Part shown: piece after piece, positions 8,325-17,522 of the stretch | Position numbering within the stretch: position 1 is the stretch's first letter | How the letters are laid out: every line of letters starts with the position of its first letter | Assembly: GCA_030426545.1 (NCBI GenBank) | Contig: JAUHYL010000017.1 | Coordinates: 1-61,974 of the forward strand | Origin: Gammaproteobacteria bacterium | GTDB lineage: Bacteria > Pseudomonadota > Gammaproteobacteria > Pseudomonadales > Halieaceae | Direction of reading: 5' to 3' | Length of the DNA: 61,974 bases | Position numbers and translations under genes: made by a program | Notes under the pieces: model-generated | Told to the model about the DNA's origin: nothing | The model's database searches: none | Seen by the model: the letters and a program-made list of their open reading frames with translations, nothing else

Positions 8325-9050
8325 ATGGCACTACCAGCCGATAAACTCACCGACGAAGAGCTGCTTGCCCTTGATCACAATGATCACGCAGGCGCATTCC
8401 GGGGTTATTTGCGCGGCTCTCGGCATTCCCGGGACAAACAGGCATTTCTACGAAGCTGGGTCGAACCACAGGAGAAAGATCTAATTTTGGAATGTGGCTC
8501 TTCGAGCGGCAAAACCAGTGTGGACTTCGCAAGACACTCTTTATGTTACTGCCTCGGGGTGGACTTTGATCCCAGTGCCGTAGAAATTTCGATAACCAAT
8601 AGAGATGAGCATTTTCCAGAGCTGTCTACTCGCTGCGAGTTTATACATGGAGATCTGGCAACCATGCAATTCACGAAGCCTTTCAATAAAGTACTCATGC
8701 CAGACTTCACGGAACATTTGCCCGATCGAGTGCTTTCGGCGGTATTGCAGAATATTCGCTCACAACTCAAGGAAACCACGCTGTATGTCTACACACCGAA
8801 TCGCTCGCACCTATTTGAAGTAATGAAACATCGAAATTTTATCCTGAAAAACGCTAGCGGCCATATAAACGTCAAAACCAGAAAGCAGCTCGAATCGTTC
8901 TTGCAAGACAATGGCTGGGAAATCGAATCCAGCTCATGGAGAGAATCTGCTATTCCGGTCTTCAGACTGTTGGAACCTGTGCTGGGTCACATTCCCATTT
9001 TAGGAAAACTATTCCAGCGAAGAATCGTTATTACAGCCAAACCGGCTTAG
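8325..9050 (+). CDS. Class I SAM-dependent methyltransferase-like protein
   Basis: The 241-residue form begins at ATG 8325, preceded by AGGAAA; an upstream in-frame ATG at 8304 lacks a comparable site. It shows a Rossmann methyltransferase layout: motif I LILECGSSSGKTSVDFA, acidic motif II GVDFDPSAVEI, then a HGDLATMQF segment and a PDFTEHL region where family members place catalytic or substrate residues. The GSSSG motif is a little unusual against the common GxGxG. The C-terminal part contains a basic tail. Base composition from about 8.4 to 9.05 kb looks more AT-rich than the neighbours, hinting at recent acquisition. Substrate is unknown. Confidence 0.75.
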   Translation: MALPADKLTDEELLALDHNDHAGAFRGYLRGSRHSRDKQAFLRSWVEPQEKDLILECGSSSGKTSVDFARHSLCYCLGVDFDPSAVEISITNRDEHFPELSTRCEFIHGDLATMQFTKPFNKVLMPDFTEHLPDRVLSAVLQNIRSQLKETTLYVYTPNRSHLFEVMKHRNFILKNASGHINVKTRKQLESFLQDNGWEIESSSWRESAIPVFRLLEPVLGHIPILGKLFQRRIVITAKPA

Positions 9051-9287
9051 TCTGTGTGGCATCGAGAAAAATCATAGATTTCGGCATGAGCCCTTTCAAT
9101 CCTATTTCGCGCCGCTAGAAACTGGCTGATCCACACGCACGCACTCCAAACTGAATTTGCGGCATCGCTTACCATATGTCGGCGGCGATTCGACCCGCTC
9201 GAACGTCCATGCAATCAATGTATCGAATCAAGTGAATTTCAGAAATTGCGCTACCAGAGCGCAATGGAAAGAACATCTGCTGCAAAT

Positions 9288-9989
9288 TCAGGTACGGCTT
9301 CGCCGTCTGAGATGGTTGATCAAAAGTAGCGGTGTCAACGCCAGAAGCATTAACGTCGAAGGCACCGGAACAGAAACCAGCCGCACGTTATCGATGGCAT
9401 CCTGATCGCGATCGTTTGCTTGCGACAACGGGTTACCATTGAAAACCAGCTCTATTTCAATATCCAGGAGAGAAACATCTGTAATCAGATCCTGCCAGTT
9501 CCCGCTCGTGACTTGCCACTCTGATTCGATGATGGGGACTATCACTTCTACCCACGCTTCAGTGCTTGGTCGAACTTTTAGCGGATCAGTTACGAAGCTT
9601 GCGGCTCCGCCGGGACCCTGAATATCCACAGTCCATCCTGATTCTATTCTTGGCTCGCCACCCAAATAGATTATACGGTGCTCATAAAGCAAGTTGGAAA
9701 CAAGAGACCAATCACCCAAAAACTGCTCGGGCGCTCTTATTTTGCCGTTCCCACCACCACGCCCATCGCGGAAGAATGCAGAACCCGCTGGATTTCCAAC
9801 CGTTGAAGAATGAAAAACCACTTCGGTACCACGGGTCACACCAACCCAGCCCTCAAGGGAGGTGTCAAAGGTACTGACAACATCTGAATCGATTGGCATT
9901 GAATTGGCTTGAACCGCCATCATGCCGAGCGCACATGGAAGCGCTTGCCGAAACGCTCGCCTTGCTACTTCCCGAAATTTATAAAACAT
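9288..9989 (-). CDS. Exported laminin-B-domain protein with PEP-CTERM-like tail
   Basis: The 233-residue protein has an N-terminal hydrophobic segment ending near VQANS, then a laminin-B (domain IV)-like region: FDTSLEGW, GNPAGSAFFRD, APEQFLGDWS, and a closing DAIDNVRL. The C-terminus is VPVPST followed by a hydrophobic helix and a basic RRRSR cluster, the three-part layout of PEP-CTERM sorting signals. PEP-CTERM proteins are cleaved by exosortase and are often exopolysaccharide-associated. No exosortase gene lies in the window. The VPVP form differs from canonical VPEP, so processing is inferred. No strong ribosome-binding site is visible. The gene is isolated and AT-richer than neighbours. 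Confidence 0.75.
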   Translation of the reverse strand: MFYKFREVARRAFRQALPCALGMMAVQANSMPIDSDVVSTFDTSLEGWVGVTRGTEVVFHSSTVGNPAGSAFFRDGRGGGNGKIRAPEQFLGDWSLVSNLLYEHRIIYLGGEPRIESGWTVDIQGPGGAASFVTDPLKVRPSTEAWVEVIVPIIESEWQVTSGNWQDLITDVSLLDIEIELVFNGNPLSQANDRDQDAIDNVRLVSVPVPSTLMLLALTPLLLINHLRRRSRT

Positions 9990-10070
9990 AGTTCGATAAC
10001 CCAGTGTTTAGCCTGAGTCTAGCAGCGATCACACAACTTTCCAGTGGGCCTCCGGCTGTGCTTCTTCAAC

Positions 10071-11285
10071 TCAGATTTTCAACTCACGCGCAGTCAGCTT
10101 ACCGAGTTGCGACATGTGCACCTCGTCGGGCCCATCGGCGATGCGCGAGAAGCGCGCGAGTGTGAAAACCGTTGGAATGAGCGTGTCCTGGCAAACCCCC
10201 ATTCCGCCAAACACCTGCATGGCGCGATCCGCCACCTGCTGTGCCATGTTCGGCGCCACAATCTTCACCATTGAGATGTAGGGAATAGCCGCTTTCATGC
10301 CCTGTGTATCCATCACGTGGGCCGCCTGCAGTGTCAGCAAACGGGCCTGCTCTATGTCGCAGCGACAGCGCGCGATTTCGTGCTGTACACTGGTTTTCCT
10401 GATCAGTTTCTCACCGAATGCCACACGTTCGTCAGCCCGGGCACACATTAACTCCAAGCAGCGCTGGGCGGCGCCCACCAGGCCCATCGCATACTGAAAG
10501 CGGCCGGGGCCCAGTCGACCCTGGGCGATCTCGAATCCACAGCCCTCGCCCTTGATCATGTTGCTGGCCGGTACGCGCACGTTGTCAAACAATAGCTCTG
10601 CCTCACCGCCGGGCGAATGCAGGTTGTCAAATACGCGCAGTTCCCGTACCAGTGTTACGCCTGGCGTGTCGCGTGGAACCAGAATGGTGGAGTGCTGGCG
10701 GTGTCGTTCGTTCTCTGGATTGGACTTGCCCATCACCAGCATGATCTTGCAGCGCGGGTTGATCGCCCCCGTGGTCCACCACTTGCGGCCATTCAGCACG
10801 TAGTCATCGCCGTCGCGCTTGATCTCCAGTTCCATATTGGTGGCATCCGATGACGCCACCTGGGGCTCGGTCATCGCATAGGCGCTGCGGATCTCGCCCG
10901 CCAGCAGCGGTTGCAGCCACTGCGCCTGCTGTGCTTCTGTGCCATATTTGGCGAGCACTTCCATGTTGCCGCGATCCGGGGCATTACAATTGAATACGCC
11001 CTGCGCCCAGGTGACTTTACTCATGGTTTCAAACAGGGGGGCGATTTCCACGTTGGTCAGGCCGGGGCTCCACGGCTGGTACTCGTGCGGCAGGAACAGG
11101 TTCCACAGTCCTTCGGCCCTGGCCAGTTCGCGCAGTTCGTCGTACCAGCCCGGTGTTTGCCAGCGATTGTCCTGGTCCAGGCACCACGCTTCCCAGTCGT
11201 GCTCACGGGGATAAACATGTTGCTGCATGAAGGCCTCAAGCTGCGCATTCAACGCAGTCACCTTCTCACTCACTTCAAAACCCAT
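10071..11285 (-). CDS. Acyl-CoA dehydrogenase, ACAD10/11-like
   Basis: The 404-residue form starting at MGFEVSEKV is preceded by AAGGAGAGGGT; the track's longer frame adds 44 implausible residues. It shows acyl-CoA dehydrogenase signatures: YAMTEPQVASSDATN for flavin and substrate contact, WWTTGA, an RxxFGxxL-type region (RVAFGEKLI) and QVFGGMGVCQDT near the C-terminus, followed by ADGPDEVH. The DGPDEVH signature and the length suggest the ACAD10/11-like branch. The enzyme should oxidise an acyl-CoA with FAD in the cytoplasm. It is divergent from a long GST gene and shares a palindrome-containing promoter region with it. Confidence 0.92.
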   Translation of the reverse strand: MGFEVSEKVTALNAQLEAFMQQHVYPREHDWEAWCLDQDNRWQTPGWYDELRELARAEGLWNLFLPHEYQPWSPGLTNVEIAPLFETMSKVTWAQGVFNCNAPDRGNMEVLAKYGTEAQQAQWLQPLLAGEIRSAYAMTEPQVASSDATNMELEIKRDGDDYVLNGRKWWTTGAINPRCKIMLVMGKSNPENERHRQHSTILVPRDTPGVTLVRELRVFDNLHSPGGEAELLFDNVRVPASNMIKGEGCGFEIAQGRLGPGRFQYAMGLVGAAQRCLELMCARADERVAFGEKLIRKTSVQHEIARCRCDIEQARLLTLQAAHVMDTQGMKAAIPYISMVKIVAPNMAQQVADRAMQVFGGMGVCQDTLIPTVFTLARFSRIADGPDEVHMSQLGKLTARELKI

Positions 11286-11372
11286 GTACCCTCTCCTTTG
11301 ACTGTCTATGGGAAACCACTTGGCAGTACACTCCAGCTTGCAGCACCAGGCCAATCGCTGTCGCAGTGATAC

Positions 11373-11389
11373 TGACATAATGTCTGTCA
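11373..11389. promoter_or_regulatory. Palindrome TGACA-N7-TGTCA in divergent promoter
   Basis: This inverted repeat lies between the acyl-CoA dehydrogenase and the GST gene, and contains the smaller perfect palindrome GACATAATGTC (11374-11384). A closely related TGACA-N7-TGCCA sequence occurs upstream of the second long GST (21091-21107) and of a TetR gene (25480-25496). All three have AT-rich flanks. It is a plausible TetR-type operator; binding has not been shown. Confidence 0.6.
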
Positions 11390-11458
11390 ATATGTAAACT
11401 TGAAGCCATCGTTTCAATGGCGACCATCACACGGTTGCAACGCGCACAGGGAAAAACT

Positions 11459-12502
11459 ATGTACAGAGGCGAATACCAGCTCGTCGGCTCCGAGATGAGT
11501 TTCTTCACGCGCAAGCTTGAAGCACAACTGCGCTGCCAACAGATTCCCTGGCGCTATCGGTTCAAAACCGAGGAACGCAAGGCAGAGCTGGAGGCCAGGG
11601 CCGGCACACACTTCATTCCACTCCTGATGACACCCGACAAATGGCTGCTGCACGACACCATCGCCATCGGGCCACTGCTGAGCGAGCGTTTTCGGGAACG
11701 TGCCGTCATCCCCGATACGCCCCTGCAGCGAGCCTGCTGCTTTATTCTGGAGGATGCCTTCAATCACTGGCTGGGCCGGGTTTGCGTGCACTCGCGCTGG
11801 TGCTACCCGGGTAACGTTGCCTGGGTAGGGCCCCGCTTCGGCGCCAACATGGTGCTGGATCGTTCCATCGACGAGCCCTTTACCGACGCCGAAATCGAGC
11901 AGCTTACGCCTGTAGGCAACATGATGTACGAGGGCTTCGGGAAAAACGTCTGCGAATACAACGGCGCGGGGCCAGACCAGGCTGAAAAAGTACAAGCTGA
12001 CTTCGCACGCATGCTGGAGGCGCTGGCCGTACACCTGGACGCCAACCGCTTCTTGCTGGGCGACAGGCCGTGCATCGCGGATTTTGCGCTTGCCGGGGCG
12101 AGCAAAGCCCACTTTGTCTGCGACCCGGAGCCGCGGAGCTGGCTGGGGGCGCACAGCGATCTATTGCACGAGTATACGGCGCGCTTTTTTGGCGAATGGC
12201 CCGAAGCGCTTGCTCCCTGGCCCGCTGACGACGCCGTCCCGGAAACACTGCCTGTCGTGCTTAACTACCTGCAGGGCAGCTACTACCAGTCTGCCCCGGC
12301 CAACATCAGCGCCGGATTGGCCGGTGAAAAATACTACACCTTCGACTACGGCTTCGGCACAACCCGCGCGCGAACCCAGAAGCGCCTGAACGTCGCCAGG
12401 CTGCACGTACGCGATGAACTGTTGCGCGCGGGCGCCGTAGATCACACCGGGGTACGGGCGTTATTCGAGGGGCGCGGCATACTCGACTACTACCTGAACT
12501 GA
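11459..12502 (+). CDS. Long glutathione S-transferase-like protein (1)
   Basis: The 347-residue protein has an N-terminal thioredoxin-fold GST domain (YQLVGSEMSFFTRKLEAQLR, cis-Pro at HFIPLLMTP) and a GST C-terminal domain containing NRFLLGDRPCIADFALAG. It then continues about 110 residues beyond a normal GST. ATG 11459 is preferred over ATG 11417 because the GST fold begins soon after it, though neither has a strong ribosome-binding site. GSTs conjugate or isomerise electrophilic substrates with glutathione. A second extended GST lies at 19879-20997. The neighbouring acyl-CoA dehydrogenase and shared palindrome suggest joint control. Substrate unknown. Confidence 0.82.
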   Translation: MYRGEYQLVGSEMSFFTRKLEAQLRCQQIPWRYRFKTEERKAELEARAGTHFIPLLMTPDKWLLHDTIAIGPLLSERFRERAVIPDTPLQRACCFILEDAFNHWLGRVCVHSRWCYPGNVAWVGPRFGANMVLDRSIDEPFTDAEIEQLTPVGNMMYEGFGKNVCEYNGAGPDQAEKVQADFARMLEALAVHLDANRFLLGDRPCIADFALAGASKAHFVCDPEPRSWLGAHSDLLHEYTARFFGEWPEALAPWPADDAVPETLPVVLNYLQGSYYQSAPANISAGLAGEKYYTFDYGFGTTRARTQKRLNVARLHVRDELLRAGAVDHTGVRALFEGRGILDYYLN

Positions 12503-12537
12503 ACCTGCGGTTTGCGAGTTTCGTCTATCCAAGGTAA

Positions 12538-12723
12538 AAGTACGGAGCGATTGCCCTGGGCTATCCCATGCAGATGAAGACCCTGTTCGATTCAGTGGGC
12601 CTGAGACAGTTTGAAAACCTGGACCCTGCCGCGCAGGTACAGCGCTCTTTTCCCGGCGCACCGATGGATTGGCACCCCTTGCTCCCGGATACCCGGTGCA
12701 CGCGCGCGTCAAACCGCTTGTAA
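12538..12723 (+). other. Short open frame, possible gene relic
   Basis: Between the GST and the DapB-like gene a 61-codon frame is open from 12538, with an internal ATG at 12568 giving 51 residues (starting MQMKTLFDSVGL). It has no ribosome-binding site but its composition looks protein-like, including PAAQVQRSFPGAPMDW. It could be a decayed gene end, or chance. I recognise no family. Confidence 0.2.
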
Positions 12724-12739
12724 ACAAGGACAATCAGCC

Positions 12740-13804
12740 ATGACTTATCGCGTTATCCAGTGGGCCACCGGGGGCGTGGGCCGTGCAGCAATAGAAGGCA
12801 TCCTCTCTCACCCCGAACTGCAGCTGGTGGGGTGCTGGGTCCACAATGAAGACAAAGCGGGCAAAGACGCAGCAACGCTTTGTGACAGAGGCCTTAACCC
12901 CTGCGGCGTTGTTGCCAGCACTGACGTCGAAGCACTGCTCGCCCTGGAAGCGGACTGTGTCATGTACGCGCCCGTGATGGCAGATCACGAGCTGGTTGCA
13001 AAGATACTCGCCAGCGGTAAGAACGTCGTCACGCCACTGGGATGGTTTTACCGTGGTAAGCGCGATTTCTCCCGGGTAGAAGCAGCCTGCCAGTCCGGTT
13101 CAAGCACGCTGTTGGGAACGGGCATTCACCCAGGCGGCGTCACGGAGCGGTTTCCCCTCATGGTCTCTGCGCTGTCCAACGCCATCACCAGCGTTCGCGC
13201 TGAAGAGTTTTCCGATATTCGCACCTATGGCGCGCCGGAGGTCATCAGCGAAATCATGCTGTTTGGCAAAACGCCGCAAGAGGCGGCCGAAAGCATGATG
13301 CTGGGCATGCTGGGTGAAGGGTTTATGCAGTCCGTGGATATGCTTGCCGACGAAATGGGTTTCAACGTGGACCCCGAGCCGCGCGTGAGCCATGAAATCG
13401 CCGTAGCCACACAACCCATCCCCTCTCCCATCGGTGATATCCAACCTGGACGGGTGGCGGCCCAACGCTTTACATGGAGCGCAACCGTGGCGGGTGAGCC
13501 GGTTATCACCGCCATCACCAACTGGTTTATGGGTGAAGCGCACCTGGACCCGCCGTGGAATTTTGGCGAGGGAGGCGAACGGTTTGAGGTGGAGGTAAAA
13601 GGTGACCCGGACTCACGCGTGACCTTTCACGGCTGGCATCCGGAATCGATAGCCGCCGGACTGAAACGCAACCCCGGCATCGTGGCCACTGCCATGCACT
13701 GCGTCAATGCCATCCCTTACGTCTGCGCAGCGGGGGCCGGTATCAAAAGCTATCTTGATTTGCCGTTGATCGCCGGCAGAGCCGCACCCCATCTACGCGA
13801 ATAG
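12740..13804 (+). CDS. DapB-like NAD(P)-dependent dehydrogenase/reductase
   Basis: The 354-residue protein begins MTYRVIQWATGGVGRAAI, a Rossmann motif typical of the dihydrodipicolinate-reductase-like / 2,4-diaminopentanoate-dehydrogenase-like family found in actinobacterial and marine proteobacterial catabolic loci. Later motifs include LLGTGIHPGGVTERFP and a C-terminal domain with MHCVNAIPYVCAA. The start follows AAGGA by 9 bp; a 43-residue N-terminal extension in the same frame is rejected. True DapB is shorter (about 270 residues) so lysine synthesis is unlikely. Substrate is unknown; the surrounding acyl-CoA and GST genes suggest a catabolic role. Confidence 0.85.
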   Translation: MTYRVIQWATGGVGRAAIEGILSHPELQLVGCWVHNEDKAGKDAATLCDRGLNPCGVVASTDVEALLALEADCVMYAPVMADHELVAKILASGKNVVTPLGWFYRGKRDFSRVEAACQSGSSTLLGTGIHPGGVTERFPLMVSALSNAITSVRAEEFSDIRTYGAPEVISEIMLFGKTPQEAAESMMLGMLGEGFMQSVDMLADEMGFNVDPEPRVSHEIAVATQPIPSPIGDIQPGRVAAQRFTWSATVAGEPVITAITNWFMGEAHLDPPWNFGEGGERFEVEVKGDPDSRVTFHGWHPESIAAGLKRNPGIVATAMHCVNAIPYVCAAGAGIKSYLDLPLIAGRAAPHLRE

Positions 13805-13899
13805 CCATCATCCGGGTAGCGCACCGCGCGCTGCACCGATCTGACCGCAACGCTAGCGCACACATCGCCCCTCGCTCGCTTGCGCAAGGCCCGCAGCGA

Positions 13900-15576
13900 T
13901 CAGTTGGGGGTATACACATACTCATCGCCATCGACGAACGACTGGTCGCGGGTCTTGTCAATCATCACCGGCATCTCGACCACCGGTGGATACAGGGGGC
14001 CGCGGGAAGTCGCCTGGTGAGCCGCCAGCAGCGCACTGAGTTCGCGCAACTTGTCCGGACGACTCGCCGCCAGGTTGTTCTGCTCGACGGGGTCATCCGC
14101 CAGGTTAAACAGCCACTGCTGCAATCCGTCTGTGGGCCGATCATTAACCTGCAGTTTCCAGTCGCCATGGCGCACCACCTGATAGTGGCCGTTCTGCCAG
14201 AACAGGGTCGTACGGTTCCAGCCCCGCGCGCCCTCCCCCGTGGCAAGCGGCAGCAGGTTGAGGCCGTCCAGTGTCACGTCCTCCGGCGTCGCTGCACCGG
14301 CAGCAGCGGCCAGCGTAGGCATCACGTCGATATGGGTAACGGGCACGTCCACTGTCGTGCCCGCGGCAATCGCCTTCGGCCACCGCACAAACAGCGGCAC
14401 ACGAATGCCGCCTTCAAACATCGTGATTTTCCAGCCTCGGAGGGGATGGTTGACCTCGGGAAGTCCGATATAGCCCGCACCGCCGTTATCGCTGGTAAAC
14501 ACCACCACCGTATTGTCTGCCATGCCCTCGGCAGCGAGGGTGTCCAGAACGCGGCTGACACTGCGATCCACCGCCCTCACCATGGCCGCGTAGACGCGCT
14601 TGCGATGCGGCTTGATATCGCCCACTGCGGCGTAGTCCTCCCGCGTGGCCTGCAACGGCGTGTGGGGGCCCCAGTGCGCCAGGAACAGAAAGAAGGGCCG
14701 GTGCTTATTGCCCTTGATTACCTTGATCGCTTCATCCGTCCAGTAATCGGTGAGGTAACCGCCGGGCTCAAACTTGTCCTCGTCGCCGGAATTGAACGTG
14801 GCTGAATAACCCATTCCCGCCCAGAGAAATCTGTCGATGGCGTCAAAGGGCAGTTTGGCATTCACCACATCGGGATCGTCTTCGGGCAGGTACAGCCCAC
14901 TCTGCATCAGCAGGCTGTCGTCAAAACCCTGCTCATGCGGTGCCATGCCATTACCGCGTCCCAGGTGCCACTTGCCGATATGGGCGGTGTAATAACCGCT
15001 TGCCTGTAACGTCTCCGCGAGGGTTACCTCGGATGCCGGCAGGCCTTTGTGTTCATAGGGGGGCTGTTGCGCTTCTGCCTCCTCGTAGTAAAGAGACGGC
15101 GGCATGTCGTGATACATGGTACTGCCAACGGCCAGGGTGATTTTGGCCATGCCGTCCGGCATGGGGGTGAATTCGAAACCCGTCCGGGTGGGGTAACGGC
15201 CTGTCATCATCATCGCGCGCGAGGGCGCACAGGTACTGGCGCCTGAATACGACTGCCGGAACACCGCGCCCTCTGCCGCCAGGCGATCGATGCCGGGCGT
15301 CCTGAGGCCAGCTATCCCGCCACCGAAGGCGGAGATATCGTTGTAACCCAGATCATCAGCCACGATCAGGATGATATTGGGTGGGCGCTCACTGGCTGGT
15401 TCCGCAGGCGCTTCAGGCCCAGCCTGCCAGGGGATGGCCCGGTTCGGCGCCACATCGGCGTAACGCTTGCCAGCCTGGACCTTGGCAACGGCCAGAATGA
15501 GGTCGTCGCGGTTGAACCAGGCGATGCTGAGTCCGCTCAGGATCAGCACGGCCAGCACCATCAGTGTTTTTTTCAC
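13900..15576 (-). CDS. Exported arylsulfatase-family hydrolase
   Basis: The 558-residue protein has a short N-terminal signal or anchor (MKKTLMVLAVLILSGLSIAW) and a type I sulfatase domain. The metal-binding IVADDLGYND (Asp74, Asp75) is followed by the formylglycine signature C-A-P-S-R-A at Cys116, where cysteine is converted to the catalytic formylglycine. HIGKWHLG and FTSDNGG further support the family. The start is GTG with GGGAGT upstream. It is last in an operon with a haloalkane dehalogenase and an unknown exported protein, so desulfation in the periplasm of a halogenated or sulfated substrate is plausible. A maturation enzyme is not in the window. Confidence 0.93.
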   Translation of the reverse strand: MKKTLMVLAVLILSGLSIAWFNRDDLILAVAKVQAGKRYADVAPNRAIPWQAGPEAPAEPASERPPNIILIVADDLGYNDISAFGGGIAGLRTPGIDRLAAEGAVFRQSYSGASTCAPSRAMMMTGRYPTRTGFEFTPMPDGMAKITLAVGSTMYHDMPPSLYYEEAEAQQPPYEHKGLPASEVTLAETLQASGYYTAHIGKWHLGRGNGMAPHEQGFDDSLLMQSGLYLPEDDPDVVNAKLPFDAIDRFLWAGMGYSATFNSGDEDKFEPGGYLTDYWTDEAIKVIKGNKHRPFFLFLAHWGPHTPLQATREDYAAVGDIKPHRKRVYAAMVRAVDRSVSRVLDTLAAEGMADNTVVVFTSDNGGAGYIGLPEVNHPLRGWKITMFEGGIRVPLFVRWPKAIAAGTTVDVPVTHIDVMPTLAAAAGAATPEDVTLDGLNLLPLATGEGARGWNRTTLFWQNGHYQVVRHGDWKLQVNDRPTDGLQQWLFNLADDPVEQNNLAASRPDKLRELSALLAAHQATSRGPLYPPVVEMPVMIDKTRDQSFVDGDEYVYTPN

Positions 15577-15649
15577 TCGGAAGACTCCCAGGCCGGGCCA
15601 GTCAGCACCCGGCGGTATTCAACGTCAGTTTGCGCTCATGTCGCCTTTA

Positions 15650-16348
15650 TCAAAACAGTGTAATCCGCCTGCCCCTGGGAGCAGGGACTTTATGGGCATC
15701 GGGTAATGTGCAGAGCCGGTTCATGCGTGTAACGCTGCCATCTGCGTATTCCCACACCAGCTGCTCGCCGTCCGGGCCGTTATCAAGGTAACGTTTCACC
15801 ATTTTGGGGCCCCAACCGAAGGCATAAAAGTTGAGTACCCCCTCCTCCCAGATCATGGCGGCTGAGGAGCGCATGCAGTACTCCTGATCGCCCACGGTGA
15901 ACAGCACGGAGCCCTCGGTGTCATTGGTGTTAAGGCCGGCCGTGCTGTTAGGGCCGTAATCGTGGATGATGCCTGCCGCGGTGACTACCGTGCGGCTGCC
16001 ACACTGCTCCACCCGCTCCAGGTGACCCACGTGGCCGCCTTCCACACCCAGCCACAATCCGCGAATATCCGCCGCGCCCTCCACCAGCGGTTCCGTGCAC
16101 GCGGCCAGTATCGGCAGCGGAAAATGCGCGTAACTGCACCCGGGTGTGTTGCCCTTGGGAATATCTGCAGCCCGTTTGCCGCTGCCATCCAGCACCGGGA
16201 GATCGCAATAATTGAGTGTACTGCCGTCTCCTGCCAGCGTGGCGGGATCGATCGTCAACGGTGGGCGTGGTGAGAAAAAGCCCAGCCAGAACAGGAACAG
16301 CAACAGCCCTGCAAATAGCAGGCACAGGGTTAGCGCCAGTCGTTTCAT
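15650..16348 (-). CDS. Unknown exported or membrane-anchored protein
   Basis: The 232-residue form starts MKRLALTLCLLF and has one strong hydrophobic segment at residues 5-24. The remainder is soluble with six or more cysteines (for example NYCDLPVL, NTPGCSYAHF, EQCGSR, QEYCMRSSA), suggesting disulfides in the periplasm. I do not recognise the family. It lies between the HLD-I dehalogenase (47 bp upstream) and the sulfatase (73 bp downstream) on the same strand, so probably serves the same pathway. An upstream in-frame start at 16384 adds 12 residues before the signal and is less likely. Confidence 0.75.
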   Translation of the reverse strand: MKRLALTLCLLFAGLLLFLFWLGFFSPRPPLTIDPATLAGDGSTLNYCDLPVLDGSGKRAADIPKGNTPGCSYAHFPLPILAACTEPLVEGAADIRGLWLGVEGGHVGHLERVEQCGSRTVVTAAGIIHDYGPNSTAGLNTNDTEGSVLFTVGDQEYCMRSSAAMIWEEGVLNFYAFGWGPKMVKRYLDNGPDGEQLVWEYADGSVTRMNRLCTLPDAHKVPAPRGRRITLF

Positions 16349-16395
16349 CTCAGTACCCGCCCATCGCCCGGTTTGCGCAAACATGCTGCCGACAC

Positions 16396-17400
16396 TTACG
16401 ACTTACCTGCGACATCGAGAATGGCTTGCACACACTGCTGCGGCTGTTCCTGTTGCAAAAAATGCCCCGCGGGTGCGATCGTCCTGTGCTGCACACCCTT
16501 GCACCCTGGAACTGCATCCAGAAAAACGCGATCACCGCCAGCGGTGACAGGATCATCGTCGGAAAAAGCCAGCATAAAAGGTTTGTCAAACTGCCCCAGC
16601 ACCTTCCAGGCGGCGCGATTTTCGGCAACCTCCGGTTCATCCGGGAACAGCGGCACCAGCGAGGGAAACTTGCGCGCACCGGCCAGGTAAGTCTCGTCCG
16701 GGAACGGCGCATTGAAGGCGTCCTTCTCAGCATCGGTAAGGGTATGGGCGCCACCGGCGACCGTAAACACCGCGTGTCCGGGGCGCAACATTTCCGGGCT
16801 TTCAGCCGCAAACTTGCGCCAGTAGAGCATGCCTGGAATTCCGGACGTGTCGCGAAAGCGACGCTCGAGTTCATCCGAACTTACCACGGGGAGCGACGCG
16901 TAGGCCTCTTTCAGCGGCTCTGCATACTCCGCCGGTATCGGCCCGGCGGGAAGGCCACCATTGGCCAGCACCACGGCCGCAAAACGCTGCGGGAAGGTCG
17001 CCACCAGGCGCAGGCCAATCAGGCTACCCCAGTCCTGCAGAAACACGGTTATGTTTTCAAGATCCAACTGGGTCAACCAGTCGCTCATCCAGGCGACGTG
17101 CCGGGCGTAGGTGTAGTCCTCGGTGCGAGTGGGCTTGTCGGAGCGGCCAAACCCCACCAGGTCCGGCACGATCACCCGGAAGCCGGCCTGCACCAACGGC
17201 GGGATCATGTGGCGATACAGGTAACTCCAGGCGGGCTGTCCGTGGAGCAGCAACACCACATCGCCGTCTGGTGAGCCTTCGTCGAGGTAGTGAATGCGCA
17301 GCTCGCCCCCCTCCGTGTCGTCTACCTGCAGGTAGTGGGGTTGAAAGGGGTAATCGGCCAGGTCTTCAAAGCGTTCTTCGGGAGTGCGTTGGCATTGCAT
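16396..17400 (-). CDS. Haloalkane dehalogenase, subfamily HLD-I-like
   Basis: The 334-residue alpha/beta hydrolase has the HLD layout: oxyanion motif HGQPAWSYLYR, nucleophile Asp123 followed by the halide-binding Trp124 in FLQDWGSLIGL, an acidic residue in FSDDDPVT after beta-strand 7, and His313 in AGHFLQQEQ. Placement of the acid after strand 7 and the HGQP-W-S-Y motif match the DhlA/DhmA-type HLD-I group. HLDs hydrolyse carbon-halogen bonds via an ester intermediate. Epoxide hydrolases are relatives but carry tyrosines in the cap and lack Trp after the nucleophile. It heads an operon with an unknown exported protein and a sulfatase and diverges from TonB receptor 2. Confidence 0.9.
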   Translation of the reverse strand: MQCQRTPEERFEDLADYPFQPHYLQVDDTEGGELRIHYLDEGSPDGDVVLLLHGQPAWSYLYRHMIPPLVQAGFRVIVPDLVGFGRSDKPTRTEDYTYARHVAWMSDWLTQLDLENITVFLQDWGSLIGLRLVATFPQRFAAVVLANGGLPAGPIPAEYAEPLKEAYASLPVVSSDELERRFRDTSGIPGMLYWRKFAAESPEMLRPGHAVFTVAGGAHTLTDAEKDAFNAPFPDETYLAGARKFPSLVPLFPDEPEVAENRAAWKVLGQFDKPFMLAFSDDDPVTAGGDRVFLDAVPGCKGVQHRTIAPAGHFLQQEQPQQCVQAILDVAGKS

Positions 17401-17522
17401 GGCTTACAGGGTCTCCAGCTCAGGTAGCGGTATTCAAGCCGCGCGGCACGTGGTGTTGATATGCAGCAGGGCTCCCGCTTAAAGCAGCACCCACGAAAGG
17501 CACTTGCCTCTTGAATTATATC

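Noticed and set aside
12611-12739. 43-residue N-terminal extension of the DapB-like gene
   Set aside because: The Rossmann motif begins at MTYRVIQWATGG with AAGGA upstream of its ATG; the extension is low-quality and overlaps another open frame.
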